Position numbers and translations under genes: made by a program. This document shows positions 1 to 7,929 of a DNA stretch of 64,000 bases, piece by piece. This DNA is from an uncultured bacterium (GTDB lineage Bacteria; Bacteroidota; Bacteroidia; Bacteroidales; Bacteroidaceae): NCBI GenBank assembly GCA_905214795.1, contig CAJMNM010000008.1, positions 1 to 64,000 of the forward strand. Reading direction: 5' to 3'. Positions within the stretch are counted from its first letter, which is position 1; the number at the start of each line of letters is the position of its first letter. A model generated the notes under the pieces. The model was not told where the DNA came from. It was given only the letters and a program-made list of their open reading frames with translations, and made no database searches.

Positions 1-126
1 CAGGCGGCTGTGACACCGTCCTTTGACATGTTTCTGATTACTCCCCTCTGAGAATAATTCCGGTGTGTCTTGTTTTATATGTTTCTGGCTGCGTGAGGCC
101 ATGTCTGCTGCCGTACTGTCATCCAT
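1..126 (-). CDS. partial hypothetical protein, cut by window edge
   Basis: An open frame of 42 codons runs from an ATG at 126 off the left edge of the window with no stop. It lies 57 bp downstream of the VapE-like gene on the same strand, so the two may be co-transcribed. A purine-rich AGGGA sits directly before the ATG, closer than a normal ribosome binding site. The visible protein is hydrophilic and I do not recognise it. It could be a chance open frame, because only 126 bp are visible. Confidence 0.35.
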   Translation of the reverse strand, partial: MDDSTAADMASRSQKHIKQDTPELFSEGSNQKHVKGRCHSRL

Positions 127-183
127 TCCCTATCTTATGATACCTTATCTGAGAATGCCGCAATACGGGCTCATCCTCTTGCC

Positions 184-1647
184 TTAAGTCTTCCTTACCG
201 CCACTTCATAGCGGTTTCCCTCGCGTGTATGTCTGCGGGTGAATCCGGCCGCCAGCAGCGCGCGTGCAAAGGCCTGCGTGCTGACCCCGCGCAGGGCATA
301 GCGGTTTCCTTTCCTGATAAGCTCCATCACCTCTTCAAGCGCCATCAGCACGGGCGTCTCTCCGGGCCTGGGTATACGGAAACGCCGTCTGATTATGTCC
401 TCCGTGGGATTGATGCGGTAAAAGTCCATATTGTGCGCCTGCAGTTCAGCTTCTTCTTCGGCACTGAACCAGTAACGCTCACCCCGTGCCAGTTCCTCCT
501 TCAGCTGCGCGAAAATCATGTCATGTTCTATTCCTGTGCAGTCAATGGAGCGCTGCACCTCCACACAGATAAACCGTCTGCTTCCCGACGGGTCGGTCAG
601 CAACTCACGGCTGTTGCTCGTTCCGATAAACGAGGCGATGCGCCTGCGTGCGCCGGCATGGCGGCTGTACGCCTTGCGCAGGTTCATGGACGAAAGCTGC
701 ATGAGATTTTTCAGCTGCGGCTGACGTCTGGGACCTATGCGGTCGAACTCGTCCAGATTGAGCAGTCCCAGTTCGGTCAGCTTGCGCCCGACGCTCTCGG
801 GCGCGTTCAGGTCCACACAGTCGCTGTAATAGGCACGCAGCTCCGGCGGCAGCAGCGCACGGCAGAAGGCCGACTTGCCCATGCCCTGTGCCGCGCTGAC
901 CAGCAGCGGTGCTACGCTGTTGGCATGCAGACGGTCGCGCCCCGTCCACTGTGCGACGACGGCCAGCAGCCAGCGGTGGAAATGCCTTTTCCAGAAACCG
1001 CTGTCCGACACACGGGCTGCCAGCGCATCGATACGGTCCTTTCCGTCCCATGCCGGCAAGCGGTCGAAGTAAGCGGTAAAGGGATGATGGTCCGGCACGG
1101 AAGCCGAATTGACCAGACGCGCCATGTCACGGTCCCAGCAGGGAATGCCCTCACGGTGCGCCTCAATGCAGAAGGTGTTCAGCGCCCGCACGTTGACAGG
1201 ACGGAAATCTGCCGTATTAGGCCCGCTTCCGTCTGCCATTTGTGCCGGTGCATATTCTGTGACCTCCGTCAGCACATTATATCTGAAACGGTAACGTGTG
1301 GCGAGAAAATCCTGCAAAAGTTCCTCCGTGGTGTATTCCGTCTGTGAGTGACGGCACTCCTTCGCAGTGGCGGCATGCTCTCCGGAAGCTTTCGTTTTGC
1401 GGAGACCCTGATTGTTCCTACAGGCCTCTTTTACGGCTTTGCGGTCGCCGGCCGGCAGAGCGGCTGTCTCCGTCTGTTCCGGCGCTGCTTTATCCGCAGT
1501 TGCCGCTTCAACCGGTATTGTTGCTTTATCTGCCGTTGTCTCGGTTACTGCCGTTTCAGTGCGCTCCGGTTCAGATGACTTCTTTTCTTTCCGTTTCTCC
1601 GCCCATCTTTTGGCGGCGCGTCGTACAAGTATGCTGATAGAGTCCAT
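184..1647 (-). CDS. VapE/VirE-family P-loop replication ATPase
   Basis: This is a 487-residue protein of the virulence-associated E (VapE/VirE, PF05272) type. The family consists of superfamily 3-like helicase/primase ATPases often found in phage satellites and mobile islands. I see a basic, low-complexity N-terminal tail (about residues 1-110), Walker A AAQGMGKS at about 252-259, Walker B LLNLDEF at about 295-301, a sensor-like GTSN at about 342-345, and a small C-terminal domain resembling DUF3874. I chose the ATG at 1647, not the one at 1692, because a TATATTTG -7 box lies 19 nt upstream of 1647 and the longer start would begin above it. The gene is clearly richer in GC than its neighbours, which suggests transfer. 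It is divergent from repeat copy A. No integrase is visible in the window. Confidence 0.8.
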   Translation of the reverse strand: MDSISILVRRAAKRWAEKRKEKKSSEPERTETAVTETTADKATIPVEAATADKAAPEQTETAALPAGDRKAVKEACRNNQGLRKTKASGEHAATAKECRHSQTEYTTEELLQDFLATRYRFRYNVLTEVTEYAPAQMADGSGPNTADFRPVNVRALNTFCIEAHREGIPCWDRDMARLVNSASVPDHHPFTAYFDRLPAWDGKDRIDALAARVSDSGFWKRHFHRWLLAVVAQWTGRDRLHANSVAPLLVSAAQGMGKSAFCRALLPPELRAYYSDCVDLNAPESVGRKLTELGLLNLDEFDRIGPRRQPQLKNLMQLSSMNLRKAYSRHAGARRRIASFIGTSNSRELLTDPSGSRRFICVEVQRSIDCTGIEHDMIFAQLKEELARGERYWFSAEEEAELQAHNMDFYRINPTEDIIRRRFRIPRPGETPVLMALEEVMELIRKGNRYALRGVSTQAFARALLAAGFTRRHTREGNRYEVAVRKT

Positions 1648-1666
1648 GGCGTTTTTGTTTTTGAAA

Positions 1667-1674
1667 CAAATATA
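1667..1674 (-). promoter_or_regulatory. promoter -7 box of VapE-like gene
   Basis: TATATTTG on the minus strand, 19 nt before the ATG at 1647. There is no ordinary TTG -33 element. Instead a decamer array begins exactly 20 bp upstream. Confidence 0.7.
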
Positions 1675-1694
1675 CGACGGGCTGGAAGCCACCG

Positions 1695-1754
1695 TGGCAG
1701 CTTTTGGTAACCTTCGGTCATTCTTGAACGCATTCCGTCACATTCTGTAGCTTT
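1695..1754 (-). repeat. six consecutive degenerate 10-bp direct repeats upstream of VapE promoter
   Basis: Read on the plus strand the units are TGGCAGCTTT, TGGTAACCTT, CGGTCATTCT, TGAACGCATT, CCGTCACATT and CTGTAGCTTT, with no gaps. The consensus is about NGGTNACNTT. The array starts 20 bp upstream of the -7 box, where a -33 element should be. The same arrangement occurs at 63282-63341. A 10-bp period puts every unit on nearly the same helix face, as expected for cooperative activator or repressor binding. Weaker units may continue to about 1774. Confidence 0.6.
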
Positions 1755-1830
1755 CTCTGCCGTTTGTCCGCATGTAGGGAATCGTTTCCGTCCGTGACAG
1801 AAGAAGTATCGTGTCCGTGGGTCCCTGCAT

Positions 1831-2306
1831 TTTTCCTATAAAGGTATTTTTTCACTTTCCGGCCTTACTCCTTCACAATGCCATTTAAATATCAGGCGGA
1901 CAGAAAATTAAGTGTGAAGGACTCTCCTTCACATCTCCTTCACCGATCCTTCACAGTCACCTCCGGTTTTACAAAACGCGTACGGTTACGGATTTTTTTC
2001 CGTACGGTTACGGATTCAATCCTGCACCTTACGAATATTTTTCCGCACTGTTACGGTGATACCCGTTACCGTACCGGAACATTTTTCTGCACGGTTGCGG
2101 GGATGATGGGAAAAAACGGACGGAAAATCATGGATTCCGGGATAAGAAAATCTGATTTTTGTCTTGAAATATTGCGTTAAGGCCTCAAAAAAGTCGGTTA
2201 ATATGTCACAAGTGACAAAGTGAAGGATGTGAAGGATAGCCCTTCACACATATCATACAGAAAATAAGATGGTTATCGTATAATGTGAAGGGGTGAAGGA
2301 GTTTTT
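1831..2306 (+). repeat. dispersed iteron-rich repeat, copy A
   Basis: This is copy A of a roughly 477-bp element also found at 43568-44046 (inverted) and 63506-63982. It holds a 19-bp palindrome GTGAAGG-N5-CCTTCAC at 1914-1932, direct TCCTTCAC repeats to 1954, then phased copies of CCGTACGGTTACGG starting near 1978, 2000, 2043 and 2087 (spacing 22, 43, 44 bp) plus one inverted unit at 2063-2077. A second palindrome lies at 2229-2247 and tandem GTGAAGG at 2285-2300. Between about 2101 and 2228 this copy differs from the other two, yet the distance between palindromes is the same 315 bp. It lies beside the VapE-like gene and could be that protein's origin or binding region. Confidence 0.85.
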
Positions 2307-2428
2307 GGGGAAATGTTTAATTGTTGTATAAAGATTATTTCTGTTATGATAGGAGATTTCATAAATATAAGTCCATATTGTATTATATTTTGAGTTTGTC
2401 ATTGATGTAGAAATAAAAAAAGAGTTAA

Positions 2429-2461
2429 TTTGTTCTAAGATTTGAATTTTTGTTAACTTTG
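2429..2461 (+). promoter_or_regulatory. promoter of AraC-type regulator
   Basis: TTTG at 2429-2432 and TAACTTTG at 2454-2461 with a 21-bp spacer. The transcript would start around 2468, which favours the ATG at 2488 over the in-frame GTG at 2467. Confidence 0.75.
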
Positions 2462-2487
2462 CGAATGTGAAACCAATAACCATAACA

Positions 2488-3618
2488 ATGGAATCATCTA
2501 TATATAGTTTTTCACTTTGTATCGCGCTGCCGTTGATGTTATTCTTCGGCTTTTATTTTTTGTTTGCCAAGACACCAGAGAAGAAAATTTTTAGAAATTA
2601 TCTTCGTTCTCGGCGAATAATGGGTATAGCACTGCTGTTGCTTGCTGCTAATTATTCGGTTCATTTCTTTTGCGGAATAAGGTTCAGAAATGTAAATGCA
2701 GCCATATTGATGAATTTGTCCACTTATTTTTTGTGTTATTATCTGTTCAGTTCAGCAATGATAACATTGCTGGACCGTTTCTACATAACGCGCAAAAGGT
2801 CATGGACACACATTATTCTCTGGCTTATCTTCTCATCCCTGTCTTGGATCGTATTATTACTGTTGCCAGAGGGTGTCGTGCAGAAGATCGCATTGCTGGT
2901 TTTAGCTACATGGTTGGTGATTTACGGGCTTGTGCTGGCTCGGAGAGTCATTGTTGCATATCGTAGATCCGTTCGGATTTTCGATGACACGCATGCAGAT
3001 GATATAGGGGCATATGTAGAATGGCTGTCCACTTTTACATATTGGGCACTTATCTTCGGTGTCGGATGTGGATTGCTGACATTTCTGCCTGACGAATATG
3101 TATATGTATGGATTCTGTCGTCAATTCCGTTCTACTGTTATCTTTTCTATAGTTATCAGAACTACCTGCTGTTCTATGAACAGGTAGAAAATGCTTTTGA
3201 GCAGGACATACGATCTGAAGAAGAACTTCTGACAGATACGGAAACCTGTTCTGAAATGGTTTCAGAACAGGAAATCCCTGTCTCCTATACAGAAATTATA
3301 GAAAAGGTGGACAATTGGATAAAGACAGACGGATATGTTCAACAGGGACTTACCATAAAAGAACTTTCCGAAATACTTCATACAAACCGTACTTATCTTT
3401 CCGCTCATATCAAAACTATGTATAAAATGACATTCCGCGAATGGATAACCGGCCTTAGATTGGAGTATGCTAAAAACATGCTGAAAGAACATCCGGAAAT
3501 CAATGTGCAGAAGTTAGCTGAGTCTTCAGGTTTTCTTTCCCGTAGTAATTTTATCAAATCATTTACCGAGAAGGAAGGATGTACACCAGCCAAGTGGAGA
3601 AAAGCTAATCAGGGATAA
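2488..3618 (+). CDS. membrane-bound AraC-family transcriptional regulator
   Basis: This 376-residue protein joins an N-terminal membrane region to a cytoplasmic AraC-type DNA-binding domain. I count about seven hydrophobic segments in the first 225 residues. An acidic linker follows, then two helix-turn-helix motifs in the last 100 residues, including the AraC signature near the C-terminus (AESSGFLSRSNFIKSF). Proteins of this design are common in Bacteroidetes and are thought to sense a membrane or envelope signal. The gene is followed by four direct repeats (3658-3736) and a putative toxin lipoprotein, its likely target. I start it at the ATG at 2488 because the upstream GTG coincides with the predicted transcription start. 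Confidence 0.85.
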   Translation: MESSIYSFSLCIALPLMLFFGFYFLFAKTPEKKIFRNYLRSRRIMGIALLLLAANYSVHFFCGIRFRNVNAAILMNLSTYFLCYYLFSSAMITLLDRFYITRKRSWTHIILWLIFSSLSWIVLLLLPEGVVQKIALLVLATWLVIYGLVLARRVIVAYRRSVRIFDDTHADDIGAYVEWLSTFTYWALIFGVGCGLLTFLPDEYVYVWILSSIPFYCYLFYSYQNYLLFYEQVENAFEQDIRSEEELLTDTETCSEMVSEQEIPVSYTEIIEKVDNWIKTDGYVQQGLTIKELSEILHTNRTYLSAHIKTMYKMTFREWITGLRLEYAKNMLKEHPEINVQKLAESSGFLSRSNFIKSFTEKEGCTPAKWRKANQG

Positions 3619-3657
3619 ATTCTGTGGCGAAAAGTCACGGAATCCCCTTTTTAAAAA

Positions 3658-3736
3658 GTGCTTAAACGACAAAATAAAAGTGCTCAAACGACAAAAAAGT
3701 GCTCAAACGACAATTAGAAAAGTGCTCAAACGACAA
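3658..3736 (+). repeat. four operator-like direct repeats GTGCTCAAACGACAA
   Basis: Four near-identical 15-bp units, most preceded by AAAA, start at 3658 (one mismatch, GTGCTTAAACGACAA), 3680, 3699 and 3722. The spacings of 22, 19 and 23 bp are about two helical turns, so all sites face the same side. They end 46 bp before the -33 element of the downstream promoter, an ideal place for an activator such as the adjacent AraC protein. Confidence 0.85.
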
Positions 3737-3781
3737 TTTTTATAAAACATAAGAATTTAATAGAAAAAGTTTTTATAAAAT

Positions 3782-3812
3782 TTTGGCTACTAAATGTCAT
3801 TTATTACCTTTG
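3782..3812 (+). promoter_or_regulatory. promoter of putative toxin lipoprotein
   Basis: TTTG at 3782-3785 and TACCTTTG at 3805-3812 with a 19-bp spacer. It predicts a leader of about 190 nt before the ATG at 4013. I see no known riboswitch in that leader. Confidence 0.65.
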
Positions 3813-4012
3813 GGAAGTACAAATCTATTAGTTTTTATTTTTTCCCTTTATATATAATAACTGGAATTATTACTTTGGTTGTTGTTGTAATATACAGATT
3901 ATAAGAGAATTACAAATATATAGTGAGGTAATTAACTGAGTACAAACTTTAAATTGTGAATTGGATGAGACTTTTAGCTCCTGATTCTCATTATTAACTA
4001 AAAATCTAAATT

Positions 4013-6052
4013 ATGAGTAAAATTAATTTATTGATGAAAGGGGGATTCCCTGCGTTTAAGCGTATGCTTTTTGGCAGAAATTTGTTGCCGCATTTGGCGG
4101 TGGCTATGTTAATAATAATGTTAGCAACTTCTTGTCAAGAAGATGAGGTTAATGAACCAGGTGGGACATCAAATTTGAAAGTTGAAGTAGAATTGACTTA
4201 TTCGCTTGGCGAGAGTTTGGGCGACATTGCTTACGTAGAGATAATGTATCCCACTACCTCCAACTTTGAAGAAGGTGTGGCCACAGACACGCTGCGCTGT
4301 GGCGAGACATGGACAAAGACGTTGACCTACGATGCTCCTGCGACAGTTGGTATGATCGTTTCTGCCCTGCACAAGGAGGGTGCTGTTCCTGAAGGCGTAA
4401 TCACGACGCAATATGAATACAGTTGTAATGTTCGCCTGATGGACGGTGATAAGGTCGTTGACACCAAAGTTTATTCAGACACGCAAGAATCCACATTAAA
4501 TTATGAGACTGACTCACATTTTCACGAGCAGCTTGCAGCCGCACTTGATTTTCATACCCTGTTTTCGGTTGATAACAAGAGTATAAAAGTGACTGATCGC
4601 GAAATTAAAGACAGTGATTTGATAGGAGCAGAAAAGTTGCCGGAGGAAGACAACAATGATGTCACAATGACAAATACGCTTTACTACATTTCGTCCGCTG
4701 ATGTGACGACCAACCTTCAATGTCTACACGACAATATCTTAGCTCGTTTCAGCAATAAGCAGCAATATACAGCGGGCCAAAAGCTCTCCAAAGGAGACTT
4801 TCTTTTCTTAAAGGGCAGCGAGATCAACTCTGCTGACAAAGAAGCACTGAGGGAGAGTGCGGTAAACGGAGCGATATTTATACTTGACAAGATTGACTCT
4901 TACCAGACCCTTGAGGATTTCTGTAACACCATCGGCGCCCACAATTTTATGTCTGAAAGTACGGACATAAGTGAGGAGTTGTTCATCATTGCAGATGCCG
5001 CTGTGAGTCTGGCAGACAACGAAGCCTCTCCCTACTCGGGGTTCTTCTACATCTTGTCGCCAAAAGATGATAATGGCAATTATGTTGATGACTACACGCA
5101 AGGCCAAGTTATAGACAATGCCTTGTTCAGTATTCAAAGAGTGCTTAACAACTTTGCTACGAACCGACTAGCAGCCGTGACACGGGCCGATGACGACTTG
5201 CAAAATGTTAAAGACTTAGTAGGTGCAATAAAATTCTATACGAATAAGACGGTGACAATTGATAAATCTCAATACAGGAATATGGAGAAAGCTAATGTAA
5301 CGGAAAAGGGAACAAGTAATACTTACGGTTTCGAACACGACATCTGGCATGTATATTCCATTGATGAGGACAGAAACTATTATCTCATACACCAAGAGAT
5401 AATATGCTCTTTCGCTGATGCCTATCGAGGTGTGTATAATGCAAATGTGACAACAAACGGATGTCATACTATTGCCAAAGTAAGCGAATGGTATGGCAAA
5501 AACATCAAGGTCACCCTCACTCCTGTTAATGCACTTTCGATGCAGATTCATCGAAGTTCGCCTGAAACAATGCAATCCTCTACTTCATACACCTCCGGCT
5601 TTGCATGGAACCTTGCAAGGAGTGTAGCAATTAGTTTAGATGGAGGAGCTTCGTCAACTGTAAGCGGAGGCGTAACGTTCAGTACATCATCTACTTATAA
5701 AATTGATGATGTAGTAATATCTAACCTATGCTCTCAAAATTCGAAATTAAGTTGGAACTACGATATAAGGGGAGCAAGTGCACATTTCAATTTGTTTAGT
5801 ACAGCATGTACCGTTATGGACGAAAGTGCGCTTTGTGGCAGGACAACGTTCACAGCTGGAACAGATTGCATTATTTCACTTCCGGCAACAACAGAAGCTC
5901 CGGAACTGAAGTTTGAAGCCGCCGTAACTCTTCGTTCTTCATGCGGAAAAGCTGGATGTATTTGCGGAGAACGTGACAATGTTGATGTTTATAACAGCAT
6001 ATTAAAGTTACCATTCCTGCAAAAGTCTGACCTTAAGGACGGTAATAACTGA
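4013..6052 (+). CDS. surface lipoprotein with leukocidin-like C-terminal region
   Basis: This 679-residue lipoprotein has a long signal peptide ending in the lipobox LATSC, with Cys41 as the lipidated residue. The following QEDE matches the acidic export signal that sends Bacteroidetes lipoproteins to the cell surface. Residues about 50-150 look like a beta-rich domain. From about residue 510 the sequence has Ser/Thr/Gly-rich alternating strands (SYTSGFAWNL, then SGGVTFSTSSTYKIDDV), then SWNYDI and a Cys-rich tail (CGKAGCICGE). This pattern resembles the stem and cap of leukocidin/hemolysin-type beta-barrel toxins (PF07968). The toxin reading is inference; the lipoprotein call is firm. It could belong to the broad class of Bacteroidales secreted antimicrobial proteins. 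It is a single-gene unit behind the AraC gene and operator repeats. Confidence 0.6.
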   Translation: MSKINLLMKGGFPAFKRMLFGRNLLPHLAVAMLIIMLATSCQEDEVNEPGGTSNLKVEVELTYSLGESLGDIAYVEIMYPTTSNFEEGVATDTLRCGETWTKTLTYDAPATVGMIVSALHKEGAVPEGVITTQYEYSCNVRLMDGDKVVDTKVYSDTQESTLNYETDSHFHEQLAAALDFHTLFSVDNKSIKVTDREIKDSDLIGAEKLPEEDNNDVTMTNTLYYISSADVTTNLQCLHDNILARFSNKQQYTAGQKLSKGDFLFLKGSEINSADKEALRESAVNGAIFILDKIDSYQTLEDFCNTIGAHNFMSESTDISEELFIIADAAVSLADNEASPYSGFFYILSPKDDNGNYVDDYTQGQVIDNALFSIQRVLNNFATNRLAAVTRADDDLQNVKDLVGAIKFYTNKTVTIDKSQYRNMEKANVTEKGTSNTYGFEHDIWHVYSIDEDRNYYLIHQEIICSFADAYRGVYNANVTTNGCHTIAKVSEWYGKNIKVTLTPVNALSMQIHRSSPETMQSSTSYTSGFAWNLARSVAISLDGGASSTVSGGVTFSTSSTYKIDDVVISNLCSQNSKLSWNYDIRGASAHFNLFSTACTVMDESALCGRTTFTAGTDCIISLPATTEAPELKFEAAVTLRSSCGKAGCICGERDNVDVYNSILKLPFLQKSDLKDGNN

Positions 6053-6078
6053 GAAAGTTTGAATGTAATTTAATGAGC

Positions 6079-6117
6079 AGCCTGTCGCGAAGGTTACGTC
6101 AACCTCTCGCGCAGGCT
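6079..6117 (+). terminator. hairpin terminator after lipoprotein gene
   Basis: A 17-bp imperfect GC-rich stem (6079-6095 with 6101-6117) and a 5-nt loop, followed by a short T-rich run, 26 bp after the stop codon. Confidence 0.75.
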
Positions 6118-6594
6118 GTTTCTGTTGTCATGTATAGAGTACGGTTGGCTCTTGTTACACCTTGCTGCTGAGTCTTTACTTTATACTACGTTATTATAGG
6201 TTACTATTTCTGCTAAATAATTAGCGATAAAACTGTTTGAATCAACAGAATCATTTTTTTACCGATAATGTAGAAACCATTTTCTGATATCTTCTTTAGT
6301 TTTTTTTGAATAGCTTTACTTATTAATGTTTAGTAGATTTCAGATATTAGTTTCATTGTATTTTAATTTAACTTGCTGATTATTTATTTTTATCTTTAAT
6401 TCAGTGAAAAGAATCAATATATTTTTCTATTAAGCTGAAATATTTTGTTTACGTAAGCATATACAAATGTACGAGAAAGTATGTGGAAATGAAATAATAA
6501 ATTGCTTGTTCTGTTTAGATTAAGATGGATTTATTGTCTTAATAAATAAAATTCTATATTGTAAAATTAATAATAAAGCCTGCAGTCATCAGCT
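6118..6594. other. AT-rich gene-free spacer
   Basis: About 480 bp between convergent genes. It is strongly AT-rich, and I see no convincing ORF, promoter or structured RNA in it. Confidence 0.6.
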
Positions 6595-7602
6595 TTAAAA
6601 GTTTACTATTGGCCACCCGTCTGGTGTCCAATTCATTTCGCGGATTATCAGTTTTGGGGCTCCCTCTTCGTCTATTGCATAAGCATGGGAAATGAAATAA
6701 TCTTTTCCATTCCAATGATAGGCTGCATTATGACCGATGCCGGCATAATCCTTGTTGCCCTGAATCACTAATGAACCACCACCTTTATCCATGGCTTTAC
6801 CTTCTTTGTCTAAATAGGGGCCTGTTACAGTCTTTGAGCGTCCGACCATTACTTTATAATTGCTGTTTACACCCTTGCAACAATAATCAAATGACACAAA
6901 CAGGTAATAGTAACCGCCGTGCTTCATGATAAACGGTGCTTCTACAGCTCCGTTGCCGGCATTTTCTCCGGACATACCGGAAGTACGCTGACGGCGACAA
7001 AGTGAGTACCATTCTTCCGGTTGGGCTACTTTATTCAAATCGGGAGTCAGTTTTACAATTTTTATGCCATCCCAAAACGAACCGAAATTCATCCAGGGAG
7101 TACCGTTCTCGTCAATGATGATATTGGGGTCGATGGCATTCCACATGTCACGGTTGGGGACGGACTGAATCACCATGCCGTGGTCGGTCCATTTAAAATC
7201 GGGGCTGGACGGGTCGAGTGTAGGATTGGTGGCATGTCCGATAGCAGACGTATTTTTTCCAAAAGCTGAACATGAGTAAAACAAATGATAAAGTCCGTTG
7301 TGGAAAATAATGTCTGGTGCCCATGTGTGTCCGGTATAGCCTTTCACAGTTTCTACTGCCCATTGAGGCGCTTTGTCAAAAACGGGTTTTTCGAACTTCC
7401 AGTTTTTTAAATTTTTTGAGGACATGACGGTAATGCCTTGTCCGGTAGCAAAAAGGTAATAGGTATTATTATGTACGGCCATTACAGGGTCGTGCGTCAT
7501 GACTTCGCTGAGAGGAATAACGGATGATTTTTTATAGGGAGGAAACGCATAAGCCGTACCAGTCGCAACCAGTAAGAAAAATGAGATAATGATGTGTTTC
7601 AT
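6595..7602 (-). CDS. GH43 arabinan endo-1,5-alpha-L-arabinanase-like hydrolase
   Basis: A secreted 335-residue glycoside hydrolase of family 43 with the five-bladed propeller fold, probably acting on arabinan or related arabinosides. A signal peptide covers about residues 1-19. The three catalytic acids are visible: Asp38 in THDPVM (base), Asp158 in AIDPNI (pKa modulator) and Glu221 in VEAPFI (acid). SFWDGIK and GHNAAY are typical of the arabinanase branch. It stands alone, with no SusC/SusD pair nearby, so it is not part of a visible polysaccharide utilisation locus. The length is normal for a single-domain family member. Confidence 0.88.
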   Translation of the reverse strand: MKHIIISFFLLVATGTAYAFPPYKKSSVIPLSEVMTHDPVMAVHNNTYYLFATGQGITVMSSKNLKNWKFEKPVFDKAPQWAVETVKGYTGHTWAPDIIFHNGLYHLFYSCSAFGKNTSAIGHATNPTLDPSSPDFKWTDHGMVIQSVPNRDMWNAIDPNIIIDENGTPWMNFGSFWDGIKIVKLTPDLNKVAQPEEWYSLCRRQRTSGMSGENAGNGAVEAPFIMKHGGYYYLFVSFDYCCKGVNSNYKVMVGRSKTVTGPYLDKEGKAMDKGGGSLVIQGNKDYAGIGHNAAYHWNGKDYFISHAYAIDEEGAPKLIIREMNWTPDGWPIVNF

Positions 7603-7642
7603 GGTTTAAGTAGATGAATAAAGTGACACGGTTATGGAATAG

Positions 7643-7650
7643 CAAAGATA
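7643..7650 (-). promoter_or_regulatory. promoter -7 box of GH43 gene
   Basis: TATCTTTG on the minus strand, 40 nt before the ATG. I see no clear -33 element. Confidence 0.5.
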
Positions 7651-7878
7651 AAAGTTATGCGCGAATATTTTGTATGTTTCTGATAGCTAGTTGATTAAAA
7701 ATTGTTGTCTGTTGGTTTAAATCATCGTATATACAATATTCAGAAAAAATTATAAGATATGCAAGATTTTGCCCGGAATATTGGTTTATAAATGAGGTTA
7801 TGTATCAAATAGAGGAATCGTTGGTGGGTGTAAGTGTGATAATGTTAGTTTCAGGCGCGAAAAGAATACAATTTGAAA

Positions 7879-7908
7879 TTGTTGTATCATAATTTTTTTT
7901 ATCTTTGC
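7879..7908 (+). promoter_or_regulatory. promoter of nitrilase-ior-paaK operon
   Basis: TATCTTTG at 7901-7908 with a TTG ending at 7882 (18-bp spacer). The ATG at 7930 lies 21 nt after the box. Upstream, 7651-7878 is AT-rich with nothing else recognised. Confidence 0.7.
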
Positions 7909-7929
7909 GGGAGTCTAATACAAATAAAC

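Noticed and set aside
229..1347. 372-codon open frame on the plus strand opposite the VapE-like gene
   Set aside because: It is an antisense shadow in GC-rich DNA, with no promoter and no recognisable motif, while the minus-strand frame has clear Walker motifs.
1878..2180. Open frame of about 100 codons shared by repeat copies A, B and C (also 43678-43962 minus, 63554-63874 plus)
   Set aside because: The frame persists in all three copies, but differences between copies are mostly non-synonymous, copy B has lost the ATG, and the sequence is made of iterons. It looks like a by-product of repeated DNA rather than a protein gene.
3658..3736. Short CRISPR-like array
   Set aside because: The units are only 15 bp, spacers are 4 to 8 bp, and no cas genes are present. 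An operator array fits better.
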